Below, one piece after another: positions 17,892 through 27,978 of a stretch of DNA of 64,000 bases. Numbering within the stretch: position 1 is the first letter of the stretch; each line of letters starts with the position of its first letter. Under the pieces are notes generated by a model. That model did no database searches. It was not told the DNA's origin and was given only the letters and a program-made list of their open reading frames with translations. Where the stretch lies: the NCBI RefSeq assembly GCF_014697545.1, contig NZ_JACJSA010000026.1:1-64000 (forward strand). The letters run 5' to 3'. The position numbers were made by a program, and so were the translations under genes. Origin of the DNA: Oscillatoria sp. FACHB-1407. Lineage in GTDB: Bacteria > Cyanobacteriota > Cyanobacteriia > Elainellales > Elainellaceae.

Positions 17892-20861
17892 ATGATGCCT
17901 GTGCTCTTTTTTGACCGACGCCTTTCCCTATCTCAATCGATATCTCAATCGGCGACGACATTGCGCCCCACAAGGAGCTTTAGCCTCCTGGCGATCGCCT
18001 TTCCCCTGGTTGTGTTGGGTATGGCTTCGCCCACCGCAGCCCAATTGACACCTGACAATAGTTTGGGCAATGAGCGATCGCAAACTCTACCCACTACGAT
18101 CAACGGCTCACCAGCAACGCAGATTGAGGGTGGAGCAAGACGAGCAACGGCTCTATTTCACAGCTTTCGAGAGTTTAACGTAGGCAGGGGGCAGCAGGTC
18201 TATTTCGCCAATCCGACCGGGGTACAAACCATCCTGACTCGTGTCACGGGGGGCGATCGCTCCACCATTGCTGGAACACTGGGCGTTCAGGGAACCGCAA
18301 ACCTGTTTCTGCTCAATCCCAACGGCATTGTGTTTGCCCCAGAGGCACGGTTAGATCTGCGAGGTTCCTTTATTGCGTCCACCGCAGATGGGGTGGTGTT
18401 CAATGGAGGGGAATTCAGCGCGACGAATCCTCAGGCTCCGCCCCTGCTGACGGTGGCGATTCCTGTAGGGTTGCGGTTTCGGGAAAATCCAGGGGCGATC
18501 GTCAACCAATCGATCGCACAGCAGGTGGTGAATGAGGTTCCTACGGTTGGGTTAGCAGTCGATCCGGGACAGGCGATCGCCCTACTGGGGGGTGACGTCC
18601 GACTGGACAACGGCATTATCACAGCCTCCCAGGGAACGGTACATTTGGGCAGTGTGACGAGTCCGGGTGTGGTTGGGGTGGCGGCAACTCCTACCGGGCT
18701 AACGCTGAACTACAATAACATCCGCACCTTTGGCAGGATTGGTCTGTCGGGTGCGGCATCGGTCAACACCGTTGGGGTGGGGGGTGGAGCGATTCAAATC
18801 CGGGGGGGCAATGTGTTGATGCGCGATCGCACCAATCTTGTAGCAGACACCCTGGGAACCGTGGACGGACGAGGCATCACCATTCATGCAACTCGGTTTC
18901 GCGTGCAAGACCGGGCATTCATCGGCATGTCAACCATTGGCGCAGGAGCAGCAGGCGATTTAACCATTCGCGCTACAGAGTGGGTAGATTTGCGGGGGGC
19001 AGGGTTTGAGACGTTTCAACGACTCTTTGTGGACCCGATTATTGAGGGCACCATCCCCAATTTGTTTGATCGGGAGGGGGTCATTTCTTCAGGAACGTTG
19101 GGAAGTGGCAACGCTGGAGATATCGAAATTACGACTCCGCGACTGAGGTTAACTAACGGTGCCGTTCTCCTTAGCCCCACCCTGAGCACAGGTGCCGGAG
19201 GGAGTATTTCCATTCGAGCGGCTGAGTCAGTCGATGTGAGTGGGTCTGGTGTTTTGACAACGGCTCTAGCTGAGGGAAACGCCGGACAGTTGACGATTAA
19301 CACCCGTAACTTTGTGATGCGGGATGAATCGCTCGTCAGCACAGCAACCTTTGCAGCAGGCAATGGTGGAAATCTGACCGTCAATGCAGTTGAGTCTGTA
19401 CGGCTATTTGAAGTTCGTGAGGTGACGCAGTTCGGTACGAGTCTGGCGACATCAACAATTGGGGGAACGGGGGATGCAGGGGATTTGCGGATCAACACGC
19501 GATCGCTCCTGGTGCAAGGTGGCGCGACCATTACCTCCGCTAGCGGTGCAACAGCAACGGATCGGCTGATTCCAGCAGAGGGAGTTGGGGGCAATCTGAC
19601 GGTGAATGCCACCGACTCAATTACGGTCATCGGGACTTCTGTCGGACCTGATCCCAGTGAGCCATCCTCTCGTAGTCAAATTGTGACAGCAACCGCAGGT
19701 AGTGCCGATTCGGGAGATTTGCGCATCAACACACGCCGTCTCCTGGTGCAGGATGGGGGGGCGATCGGAGCCTCGACCGTTGGCTCTGGCACGGGTGGAG
19801 ATATTTTGATTCGCGCCACTGAGTCAGTGAATGTGATCGGCGCAGTTCCTCCCGGAGACTTTCTCACGGGCATTGCCACGTCGTCTGGTGACATTCTGGT
19901 GGGAGAACGATTTACCACCAATCCCACGGGTAATGCTGGAAACATCGTTCTACGAACGAGCCGATTGAGCTTGCAAAACAGAGCCATTATCAATGTGGAA
20001 AGCATAGGCATTGGCAATGCAGGCACTATTACTTTGGCGGCGGATCAGATTGTGCTCGACAGTCGGAGCAGCATTGTTGGGGATACGGGGTCTGGAACGG
20101 GAGGAAACGTCAATCTGCGATCGCAACTCCTTCAATTGCAGGGCAGAAGCCGCATCAGCACCGATGCTGGGGAGTCTAACGGGGGGAACATTGCGATCGA
20201 TAGTCAATTTGTGATTGGCTTTCCCTCACAAAACAGCGACATCACCGCCAATGCCCGAACAGCGCAAGGTGGCAGGGTTACAGTGAATGTTCCCTACATT
20301 TTTGGCATCGCTCCGCTGACCCGTGAACAATTGCGATCGCGTCTGGGTTTAACCGAAGCCGAGTTTGCTGAGTTACAGGTTAACCCTGCTCGCCAACTGC
20401 CCAGCAACGACATCACCGCCATCTCTCAAACCACCCCCAATCTCTCTGGAACGGTGATCTTCAACACATCGGGCATCAATCCGGCACAGAGTCTGGTGGA
20501 GTTGCCCCAGACCGTCGTTGATCCGAGTACGCTGATTGCAGCAAATCCCTGTGTTCAGGCAGAAGGACGTAGCGAGTTTGTGGTGACAGGACGAGGGGGC
20601 TTGCCACTCAATCCGAATGACACATTAAGCAGTCAGGGAAGTGGCTATCCCTGGGTGGAAGCGGTGGGTGGAAGTGAAGTAATCGGCGATCGGGAGTCAG
20701 GAGAAGGAGTAGCAGCGTGGAGCGGTGAAGCAGAAGAAGAGCCAATTCAGGCTGCTCAAGGTTGGGTGATGACCAACACAGGGGAAGTGACACTGGTGGC
20801 AGACAATCTAGAGAGGCAGGGGCGATCGCCCCATACGGCAGCTCGCTGTTTACCCCGGTGA
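17892..20861 (+). CDS. Filamentous haemagglutinin-type exoprotein (TpsA)
   Basis: Large secreted adhesin-like protein of 989 residues. The signal region ends near ASPTAAQ (about residue 50). The TPS secretion domain follows (about 50-200) with FHSFREFNVG, VYFANPTGV, ILTRVTGG and the diagnostic NPNGIVF. The rest is a beta-helix of degenerate repeats (GNAGDIEITT, GNGGNLTVNA, GSGTGGDILIRATESV). The C-terminus carries GWVMTNTGEVTLVADN, common in cyanobacterial TpsA proteins. It should be exported by the adjacent TpsB. Its substrate or ligand is unknown. Codon use matches its neighbours. Confidence 0.92.
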   Translation: MMPVLFFDRRLSLSQSISQSATTLRPTRSFSLLAIAFPLVVLGMASPTAAQLTPDNSLGNERSQTLPTTINGSPATQIEGGARRATALFHSFREFNVGRGQQVYFANPTGVQTILTRVTGGDRSTIAGTLGVQGTANLFLLNPNGIVFAPEARLDLRGSFIASTADGVVFNGGEFSATNPQAPPLLTVAIPVGLRFRENPGAIVNQSIAQQVVNEVPTVGLAVDPGQAIALLGGDVRLDNGIITASQGTVHLGSVTSPGVVGVAATPTGLTLNYNNIRTFGRIGLSGAASVNTVGVGGGAIQIRGGNVLMRDRTNLVADTLGTVDGRGITIHATRFRVQDRAFIGMSTIGAGAAGDLTIRATEWVDLRGAGFETFQRLFVDPIIEGTIPNLFDREGVISSGTLGSGNAGDIEITTPRLRLTNGAVLLSPTLSTGAGGSISIRAAESVDVSGSGVLTTALAEGNAGQLTINTRNFVMRDESLVSTATFAAGNGGNLTVNAVESVRLFEVREVTQFGTSLATSTIGGTGDAGDLRINTRSLLVQGGATITSASGATATDRLIPAEGVGGNLTVNATDSITVIGTSVGPDPSEPSSRSQIVTATAGSADSGDLRINTRRLLVQDGGAIGASTVGSGTGGDILIRATESVNVIGAVPPGDFLTGIATSSGDILVGERFTTNPTGNAGNIVLRTSRLSLQNRAIINVESIGIGNAGTITLAADQIVLDSRSSIVGDTGSGTGGNVNLRSQLLQLQGRSRISTDAGESNGGNIAIDSQFVIGFPSQNSDITANARTAQGGRVTVNVPYIFGIAPLTREQLRSRLGLTEAEFAELQVNPARQLPSNDITAISQTTPNLSGTVIFNTSGINPAQSLVELPQTVVDPSTLIAANPCVQAEGRSEFVVTGRGGLPLNPNDTLSSQGSGYPWVEAVGGSEVIGDRESGEGVAAWSGEAEEEPIQAAQGWVMTNTGEVTLVADNLERQGRSPHTAARCLPR

Positions 20862-20885
20862 AGTAGCAATGGCAGCAGATAGCAC

Positions 20886-21095
20886 TGATCGCTTTGGTCA
20901 GAAAGCTTATGACAAAGACAATGGTTCAAACACTGATTCTGGGAAGGCTTTCTGATACCAATTTGAATTGGCTTCGCTGCACCTGATTCCGTAAGGGCGT
21001 TTCGCGAAACGCCCCTACCCACTGATCTGCCACAATCAAACATTAAATCGGTATGACTCGCCTCCGCCGCATCAAATGGGGCTACGGCTATAAAC
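20886..21095 (+). repeat. Interspersed repeat of the GCTTTGGTCAGAAAGCTTA family, interrupted
   Basis: The left part (GCTTTGGTCAGAAAGCTTA...CTGATTCTGGGAAGGCTTTCTGA) and right part (GACTCGCCTCCGCCGCATC...GGCTACGGCTATAAA) join to match the uninterrupted inverted copy at 34989-35093. A 98 bp element splits it. A short run of AATCCAAAAT units follows at 21098-21132. Confidence 0.75.
20956..21053 (+). mobile_element. 98 bp MITE-like element with TGA target duplication
   Basis: The ends are TACCAATTT and AAATCGGTA, imperfect inverted repeats. The centre is the strong hairpin GGGCGTTTCGCGAAACGCCC. TGA flanks it at 20953-20955 and 21054-21056, and the empty site with a single TGA is seen in the copy at 34989-35093. 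A 3 bp TNA duplication is typical of IS1031-type IS5-family elements; the mobiliser is inferred. Confidence 0.75.
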
Positions 21096-21134
21096 CCTAA
21101 AATCCAAGATCCAAAATCTAAAATCCAAAATGGT

Positions 21135-23795
21135 ATGAGCTTCCTCCATCCCCCATTCATCCAGCATTTATTCAGGTGGTTCCGCTTGAGGCGTCTTGCT
21201 CCGTTGCTGTTGATGGTGCTGTTTTTGGTGGGGTTAGCCGTGCCCGTCATGGCTCAACGGCAGTCGTCCACAACGGGTCTGGAGTTGATGCAACAAGCGC
21301 AGCGACTCAATCAGCAACGACGCTATCAAGAGGCGATCGCCCTGTTACAACAGGCAGCCCAGCAGTTTGCCACCCAGCCCGACCTGTTAAATCAAGCAAC
21401 TGCCCTCAGCAATTTAGCCACTGTGTATGCTCACGTCGGTGCATGGCAATCCGCTAATGGGGCGATCGCCACCAGTTTGGAACTGCTCCAGGCTGCACCG
21501 ACAACCACCGAACAGCAGCGGATTTTGGCAACGACCTGGGAGATTCAAGGGATTTTGCAGCTAGAACAGGGCAATGCTCAAGCCGCGTTAACCAGTTGGA
21601 CTCGTGCGGCTCGCGAATACGAGGAGTTGGGCACCGACCATACCACATTTCAAAATCGGCTCGTGTCTATTCAAATCCAGCAGGCTCAAGCCTTTCAGGT
21701 GTTGGGGCTGATGCCACGAGCATGTCAAACTCTGTTAACCGCCCTTCAAATCACGACATTGACCTGTGAAATCACCCCTGACACGTTAACGGCCCTCAAC
21801 CGTTCCTCATCGCTGGAGTCAATTCAGGCGATGAATGCCCTGGGGCATGTGTTGCGAGTCCTGGGTCACCTAGAGGCATCCCAACAGGTGCTCTCGCTGG
21901 CATTACAACAAGCCCAACCACTCGGTCAACGCCAACTGATCGCTGCCATCCAGTTACATCAGGGCAATACCCTACAGGCGATCGCCAATCAACCAACTTT
22001 AGCCCCAGATCAAGTAGCACAACTCACTCAGGCAGCACTGACCGCTTATCAACAGGCAGCACAGCAAGCGACACAAGCCGAAACCAAACTACAAGCGCAA
22101 CTCAATCAACTGAGCCTGATCCTCCAACAAGGGGATTTGGACACCGCTCAAACCTTGGGGCAAACCCTGACTCCACAAGTCACCCAACTGCCTGCAAACC
22201 GCTCTGGCATCATTGCTCGGATTCACCTGGCAGAGCAGTTGCTGCAATTGGCGACGCGATCGCCCATTCCGCCAAACCTGCGCGATTTACCAGCCCTCCT
22301 GGCGGAAACAATGCAACAGGCAGAGCAACTGGGTGATCCGCGTTTGCAAGCCTATGCCCTTACCAGTCAAGCCCGATTTGAAGAACTGCAACACCGCTGG
22401 CAAACAGCCGAAGCGATCGCAAATCGTGCACTGACACTGGCTCCGGTCGCTCAATCCCCCGACATTAGCTATCAGGTCTTTTGGCAACTGGGACGGATTC
22501 AGAAAGCAAAGGGCAACCGAACTGAGGCGATCGCCCAGTATTCCCGTGCCGTGGAGGTGTTAAAGTCACTGCGGGGAGATCTGGTGGCGACTACCTCCGA
22601 TGTGCAGTTTTCCTTTCGTGAGCGAGTAGAGCCGATTTACCGGGAATTGGTCAGCCTCCTACTCGACGAAGCCTCCCCCAGTGAAGCCAATCTGCGACAA
22701 GCCCGACAGGTGATCGAATCGCTGCAACTGGCAGAGCTAGACAATTTCTTTCGGGATGCCTGCGCTGATACGGTGCCGCTGTCGATTGACGAGATCGATC
22801 CCACGGCTGCCGTGCTGTATCCCATCATCTTGAGCGATCGCCTGGAGATCATCCTGGCACTACCAGGGCAAACCCTACAGCATTACGTTGTGTGGCAGTC
22901 TCAGGCTGATTTAGAACGGGTGATCCGCCTTGCACGTAATGCATTGCGTCCTACCGCCTTCGCCGAAGAATACCTGCCCCCGGCTCAACAACTGTACGAC
23001 TGGCTGATTCGCCCTGCTGAAACTGCACTCACCACAAAAGGGATCAAAACGCTGGTCTTTGTGCTGGATGGGGCTTTACGCAATATCCCAATGGCAGTTT
23101 TGCATGATGGACAACGGTTTTTAATTGAGAGCTATAACCTGGCACTGACATCGGGGCTACAACTGTTGTCTCCTCAGCCGTTACAGAGCCGTTCTTTGAG
23201 TGCCCTGGTTGGTGGATTGAGTGAAGCCAATCAAGGGTTTGACCCATTGCCTGCCGTAGAGCAAGAAATCACTCAGGTCAGCCGCGAAGTGCCCACAGAG
23301 ATCCTGCTCAATCAGCAATTCACTCCCACCAACCTGCAACAGCTCATCATCGATCGCCCCTTTCCTATCTTGCATCTCGCGACTCATGGACAGTTCAGCT
23401 CATCAGCAGAGCAAACTTTCCTGCTGACCTGGAACGATCGCCTTACCGTTCGCCAACTCGACGCTCTACTGAAATCACGCGATGAGGTCAATTCACCCCC
23501 CATTGAGCTATTGATCCTGAGTGCCTGTCAGACAGCAGCAGGAGATCAGCGGGCAACGTTGGGCATGGCGGGCATTGCCATTCGCTCTGGAGCACGCTCC
23601 ACCCTGGCGAGCCTCTGGCTGGTCAACGACCAACCCACGGCTGATCTGGTGAGTGAGTTTTATCGCCAGTTTGCTAAAGCACGAGTCAATCGGGCGGCAG
23701 CCCTGCGTCAGGCACAACTCAAACTGCTGGCAAACCCTGAATCGCAGCATCCCTTCTATTGGGCAGCGTTTGTGCTCGTGGGCAACTGGTTGTAG
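21135..23795 (+). CDS. Exported TPR-CHAT domain protein (caspase-like peptidase fold)
   Basis: An 886-residue protein with a Sec signal peptide (APLLLMVLFLVGLAVPVMAQ). A long TPR-like helical array spans about 45-500 and a C-terminal CHAT domain about 590-885. The caspase-type dyad appears intact: His about 750 in HLATHGQF and Cys about 798 in LSACQTAAG. GALRNIPMAVLHDG is also typical of CHAT. The signal peptide places it outside the cytoplasm. It lies on the same strand as tpsB-tpsA, with a 273 bp repeat-containing gap. Proteolytic activity on the TPS partner or another surface protein is an inference. Confidence 0.92.
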   Translation: MSFLHPPFIQHLFRWFRLRRLAPLLLMVLFLVGLAVPVMAQRQSSTTGLELMQQAQRLNQQRRYQEAIALLQQAAQQFATQPDLLNQATALSNLATVYAHVGAWQSANGAIATSLELLQAAPTTTEQQRILATTWEIQGILQLEQGNAQAALTSWTRAAREYEELGTDHTTFQNRLVSIQIQQAQAFQVLGLMPRACQTLLTALQITTLTCEITPDTLTALNRSSSLESIQAMNALGHVLRVLGHLEASQQVLSLALQQAQPLGQRQLIAAIQLHQGNTLQAIANQPTLAPDQVAQLTQAALTAYQQAAQQATQAETKLQAQLNQLSLILQQGDLDTAQTLGQTLTPQVTQLPANRSGIIARIHLAEQLLQLATRSPIPPNLRDLPALLAETMQQAEQLGDPRLQAYALTSQARFEELQHRWQTAEAIANRALTLAPVAQSPDISYQVFWQLGRIQKAKGNRTEAIAQYSRAVEVLKSLRGDLVATTSDVQFSFRERVEPIYRELVSLLLDEASPSEANLRQARQVIESLQLAELDNFFRDACADTVPLSIDEIDPTAAVLYPIILSDRLEIILALPGQTLQHYVVWQSQADLERVIRLARNALRPTAFAEEYLPPAQQLYDWLIRPAETALTTKGIKTLVFVLDGALRNIPMAVLHDGQRFLIESYNLALTSGLQLLSPQPLQSRSLSALVGGLSEANQGFDPLPAVEQEITQVSREVPTEILLNQQFTPTNLQQLIIDRPFPILHLATHGQFSSSAEQTFLLTWNDRLTVRQLDALLKSRDEVNSPPIELLILSACQTAAGDQRATLGMAGIAIRSGARSTLASLWLVNDQPTADLVSEFYRQFAKARVNRAAALRQAQLKLLANPESQHPFYWAAFVLVGNWL

Positions 23796-24477
23796 CTAGT
23801 CGGGGCGATCGCCCAGAGTATAGACCTACACCGTGAGAGGCACGATTCATCGCATCTGTCCTGTTGAGTACCTTTCATTCGACGCCCGTCCTAACCAACC
23901 CTTCGTTGCCATATATAGCCCTACGCATGTGCATAGGACATAAGGGGGTGTGGGGGCTGCGCCCCAGCCAGGGGTTCCACCCCTGCACCCCGTCCTAACC
24001 TTAGTGAGTACTGCTATATAAAAAGAAACCGTAAAGATGTGTGCATATTTGGAGGGGAGTTAACGTCTAAATAGATAATTGAGGGATATATTCTGCTGAC
24101 ATCACCACGGTGTGTCTTTAATAAATTCTGTTCTATAACAACCGTTGAGACATCTGGAATCAAGGGATTTGGGGGTTTCCCCTCAGTCCGGGGTTATACC
24201 CCTAAACCCGTTCTACCAGTCCTAAGACTGCTATGGAGCGTTTATCAAAAATTTGTGAACCGGGGGCATAGTGGCTCTTGTTATCAGTTCAAAGATTTAT
24301 CCCTATACTCTGTCCTCAATGGAGGTCGAAGGCTCTTAATCTGATGCCGCTTTTATCAAAGGCAGCGTTGCAAAAAGCGACTTCACAGCCATTTAGGATT
24401 ACGTCCGTTTCGGGTGCCCTGCGATCGCCCCTATGTGATCTCGGTCGTGTTGTTCAACCATTGCGAGGTGTTGAATT
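23796..24477. repeat. Intergenic region with palindrome and two G/C-rich interspersed repeats
   Basis: The 22 bp palindromic core lies at 23836-23857 (GGCACGATTCATCGCATCT). A G/C-rich element occupies about 23937-24005 (GGGGGCTGCGCCCCAGCCA), and a diverged one about 24168-24235 (GGGGGTTTCCCCTCAGTCC). A short open frame at 24278-24514 overlaps the next gene and has no recognisable feature. The ribosome site GAGG at 24465-24468 serves the DUF928 gene. Confidence 0.6.
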
Positions 24478-25020
24478 GTGTTACTTCAATTACCCAAACT
24501 CAGGATCTTACTAGCAGGGCTGCTGATCTACGGATTGCTGCCGTTCTCAGTGGTGGCAGTTGACGCTAGAGCAGCAGAGATTGGATTTGAGCCGTCACCC
24601 GACAACGGTCGCCCTAATCGCACAACAGCGGGAGGCTCTCGCAACCCCGGTTATTGCCCTAACGATCGCTCTGTCAGCCAGCCTTTAGCCGCTGTGCCAT
24701 CGACTCAGTCCGCTACAGGGCAGGCTGCCAGCCAGACGGTTGATCCCCTGGCTGTTCAAATTCAGGTGCCAGAAACCTCTGCCCGCGCTGCTGAGTTTAG
24801 CCTGTTTGATGAGTCAGGTCGGGGAGTGTATCAGACCCGCCTGGCGTTGGAGCAACCTGGCATCATTCGGATTGCCCTCCCAGAAGCTGCTTCTCAGTTG
24901 CAGTCCAATCGTCGATATCGCTGGGTCTTTTCGTTGATCTGCCAGCCCGACGATCGCTTACAAGACCGTTCTGTTTCTGGGTGGATCCAACCAGCCCAAC
25001 CTTCTACAACACAAAATTAA
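24478..25020 (+). CDS. DUF928 family exported protein (short)
   Basis: A 180-residue protein with a signal peptide (LLAGLLIYGLLPFSVVAVDARA). DUF928-like features are the Gly/Pro/Arg N-terminal region (DNGRPNRTTAGGSRNPGYC), AAEFSLFDESGRGVYQTRL and RYRWVFSLICQPDDR...VSGWIQ. Members I know usually continue for another 50-80 helical residues after GWIQR; this one ends soon after (PAQPSTTQN), so it looks short at the C-terminus. The start is GTG 24478, with GAGG 9 bases upstream. In cyanobacteria DUF928 genes often neighbour CHAT and CHASE2 genes, as here. Function is unknown. Confidence 0.8.
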   Translation: MLLQLPKLRILLAGLLIYGLLPFSVVAVDARAAEIGFEPSPDNGRPNRTTAGGSRNPGYCPNDRSVSQPLAAVPSTQSATGQAASQTVDPLAVQIQVPETSARAAEFSLFDESGRGVYQTRLALEQPGIIRIALPEAASQLQSNRRYRWVFSLICQPDDRLQDRSVSGWIQPAQPSTTQN

Positions 25021-25181
25021 GTTATTCAACGATTGACTAAAATTGGGTTAATGTGGACTGAAATTCACAAGTCCATCATTTGGGGTCACGCAGGTTACAA
25101 ACAGGGGCACGGACTTCTCGGCTGAGAGCAAACATTAGGCTTTTAACTGTAGCGATCGCAGCGCACCAGGTTTTATCAATC

Positions 25182-27914
25182 GTGTGGAAACAACAACTTA
25201 AACGGCTTGAGCAGTGGCGCAGTCTCGGCATCACAGCCGTGGCGGTGTCATGTTTGACGATTGGTTTACGACTCACCGGGGGGTTGCAAATTCTAGAATG
25301 GACGGTGCTCGATCGGTTCTTTCAGCATCGCCCACTGGAGGCACCCGATTCGCGCATTGTGTTGGTCACGATCGAGGAAGCGGATATCACCCGGTTGCAA
25401 CAGTGGCCCATCTCAGATGCAACCTTAGCCGACGCACTGGAGCGTATCAAGCAACAGCAACCCAGAGTGATCGGGTTAGATATTTATCGTGATCTTCCGG
25501 TTGAACCAGGACATGATCAGTTGGTCACGCTGTTTCGATCGACCCCCAACCTGATTGGCATTGAGAAGGTGACCTCTGGCGTAGAAGGTCAGACGATACG
25601 AGATGGTTTCCCCGATGGGGCGATCGCTCCCCCACCCATCCTGGCAGAGCAGGGACAGGTGAGTGCCAGCGACCTGGTGCTCGATGACGATGGCACCCTG
25701 CGGCGAGTGCTGCTCTCCCTGGAGAACGCTGATGGGGAGACAGTTCTGGGCTTAGGCAGCCGATTGGCACTGATCTATTTAGCAGCAGAGGGGATTCAGA
25801 TTGAGACGATCAACCCCGATCGAGGGCATGTTCGTCTCGGCAAAGCAGAATTTTTTCGGCTACAAGCCAATGATGGGGGCTATGTCCGCACTGATGTGGG
25901 TGGCTACCAAATTCTCTCGAATTTTCGGCACTTCCAGCAGGAGTTCACTCGTGTTTCTCTGTCTGACCTGTTAGCAGGACGAGTGCCTGCGGATCTGATG
26001 CGCGATCGCATTGTGTTGATTGGCACTACTGCCGCCAGTGTGAGCGATCGCCTCAACGCCCCCCGCCTGGATAACAGCGACAACCTGCCGGGGGTTCCCG
26101 GGGTGATGATCCATGCCGACATTACCAGTCAGTTGTTGAGTGCGGCTCTGGAGGGTCGCCCAGTATTGCGAACCTGGTCAGAGGCAGGGGAATGGGTCTG
26201 GATCGGAATCTGGGCAGTCGTGGGATCATTTTTGGGGTGGCGGTTTCAATCTCCGCTCCGCACAGGGGTGACGACTTCGGCATTGTGTGGAGGATTGGGA
26301 GTCGGATCCTATATTCTCTTTTTGCAGGGCTGGTGGGTGCCTCTGGTGCCAGGGGTGATATCGCTGATGGGGGCAGCGGTGGTGAGCAAGAGTTATCGCC
26401 TCTGGAGCCAACTGTTGCAGTCAAAACAGGAATTAAGCGAGTATGCCTCGACGTTGGAACAAAAAGTTGCGGAGCGAACCCAGGAGTTAAACGACAAAAA
26501 TCAACAACTGGAACAGGCAAAAGAGGCAGCGGAAGCGGCAACCCGCGCTAAGAGCCGTTTTCTTGCTACCATGAGCCACGAACTGCGAACCCCTCTCAAC
26601 TCTATTATCGGTTTCTCAGAGTTGTTGCTGGAGGACATCCCCGTAAATGCCCCAGAGCATCGCCAGGTCAACATCATTTACCAGAGCAGTTCTCATTTGT
26701 TGAATTTGATCAATGATGTGTTGACCATGTCGAAGATCGAATCAGGACGCACTACGCTTAACCTGGACTGCTTTGATTTGCAAGCCTGTGTGGATACATT
26801 GGTGCAGATGTTTCGTCAGCAAACCAACTCTAAACAATTACAACTCCTGTGCGATCGCGCTCCCGATGTGCCCCAACTGGTAACTGCCGACGAAGGTAAG
26901 CTGCGTCAGGTGTTGCTCAACCTGTTGAGTAATGCAGTCAAGTTCACTGAACAGGGGCAGGTCACGTTGCGTGTCCGAATCGCAGATGAGACGACCACAG
27001 CCACCGAGAAAGAGGCAGAGCCATCATCACCATCGCCTGTTTTATTGTTTGAGGTCGAAGATACGGGATGTGGTGTGGCTGAAGCAGAGCTAGACAAGCT
27101 GTTTCAACCGTTTGAGCAGACCGAGGCAGGGCGGCGATCGCAACAGGGCACGGGGTTAGGACTGGCAATCAGTCGAGAGTTTGTGCGATTGATGGGAGGC
27201 GATATCTCCGTTGAGAGTCGCGTCAATGTCGGGACGACTTTTCGATTCTTAATTCCGGTGCAGGTGGGCGACCTCTCTGAACGGGAGGAGATCTTTAACC
27301 ATCAGGTGAGGGTTTCTGATGAGCAACCCAAATACCGCATCCTGATCGCTGAAGATAATGTAGTTAACCGCACGTTGTTGACCTACATCCTGGCATCGGC
27401 AGGATTTCAAGTCCAGGTGGCAGAAGACGGGGAGGCGGCCATTCAACTCTGGCAAACCTGGCATCCTCACCTGATTTTTATGGACATCAATATGCCTGTC
27501 ATGGATGGATATGAGGCGACTCGACAGATCAGGGCGATCGAAGCCTCACTGACGACTCCATCCACCTCTACCCCACAGATATCACCGCGAGTGGGGCAAT
27601 CAGACGAGATTACCGCTCCGACGTGGGCTGACTACAACGGAGACAGTAACTCTAGGGATATTGCCTCCAGTTTTTCCAGTTCCCTCTCGTCGCTGCAAAG
27701 CACAGCCCTACCCGCCCACAATCAACCTGCTCGAACTGTGATCATTGCTCTAACTGCCCACACGTTTGATGAAGAACGACAGGCGGCGATCGAGGCAGGA
27801 TGCGACGACTTGCTCTCCAAACCGTTTAAGAAAGAAGTGTTGTATCAGATGATCACGACTCATCTTTCGGTCAACTACGTGGCGATCGACAAAAAAACTG
27901 AATCACTCACCTGA
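25182..27914 (+). CDS. CHASE2 domain hybrid sensor histidine kinase
   Basis: A 910-residue membrane kinase. A membrane segment (about 15-35) is followed by an extracytoplasmic CHASE2 domain (about 40-320; [40 protein letters not shown]). Three membrane segments (about 330-410) and a coiled coil ([19 protein letters not shown]) lead to HisKA with His466 ([12 protein letters not shown]). HATPase ([16 protein letters not shown]) and a C-terminal receiver with Asp768 ([13 protein letters not shown]) follow. A Ser/Thr-rich insert of about 60 residues splits the receiver before its fourth strand (IIALTAH). GTG 25182 is the preferred start; an upstream TTG at 25080 would add 34 residues. It closes the TPS-CHAT-DUF928 series and could sense outside signals for it. 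Confidence 0.88.
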   Translation: MWKQQLKRLEQWRSLGITAVAVSCLTIGLRLTGGLQILEWTVLDRFFQHRPLEAPDSRIVLVTIEEADITRLQQWPISDATLADALERIKQQQPRVIGLDIYRDLPVEPGHDQLVTLFRSTPNLIGIEKVTSGVEGQTIRDGFPDGAIAPPPILAEQGQVSASDLVLDDDGTLRRVLLSLENADGETVLGLGSRLALIYLAAEGIQIETINPDRGHVRLGKAEFFRLQANDGGYVRTDVGGYQILSNFRHFQQEFTRVSLSDLLAGRVPADLMRDRIVLIGTTAASVSDRLNAPRLDNSDNLPGVPGVMIHADITSQLLSAALEGRPVLRTWSEAGEWVWIGIWAVVGSFLGWRFQSPLRTGVTTSALCGGLGVGSYILFLQGWWVPLVPGVISLMGAAVVSKSYRLWSQLLQSKQELSEYASTLEQKVAERTQELNDKNQQLEQAKEAAEAATRAKSRFLATMSHELRTPLNSIIGFSELLLEDIPVNAPEHRQVNIIYQSSSHLLNLINDVLTMSKIESGRTTLNLDCFDLQACVDTLVQMFRQQTNSKQLQLLCDRAPDVPQLVTADEGKLRQVLLNLLSNAVKFTEQGQVTLRVRIADETTTATEKEAEPSSPSPVLLFEVEDTGCGVAEAELDKLFQPFEQTEAGRRSQQGTGLGLAISREFVRLMGGDISVESRVNVGTTFRFLIPVQVGDLSEREEIFNHQVRVSDEQPKYRILIAEDNVVNRTLLTYILASAGFQVQVAEDGEAAIQLWQTWHPHLIFMDINMPVMDGYEATRQIRAIEASLTTPSTSTPQISPRVGQSDEITAPTWADYNGDSNSRDIASSFSSSLSSLQSTALPAHNQPARTVIIALTAHTFDEERQAAIEAGCDDLLSKPFKKEVLYQMITTHLSVNYVAIDKKTESLT

Positions 27915-27933
27915 CGAAAAGCCCACAGGTGAG
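27906..27933 (+). other. Stem-loop over the CHASE2 kinase stop codon
   Basis: CTCACCTG (27906-27913) pairs perfectly with CAGGTGAG (27926-27933). The stop TGA sits at 27912-27914. There is no T run, so it is not a classic Rho-independent terminator. It may stabilise the 3' end of the transcript. Confidence 0.4.
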
Positions 27934-27978
27934 GCAGTTTCCGGAAGGCTGCCTTGCTCAAATTACAGCCGTGTGCAA

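Noticed and set aside
19016-20026. Antisense frames in tpsA
   Set aside because: Shadows of the beta-helix repeats; composition mirrors the sense strand.
24278-24514. 78-codon frame upstream of DUF928
   Set aside because: Overlaps the start of DUF928 in another frame and has no recognisable features.
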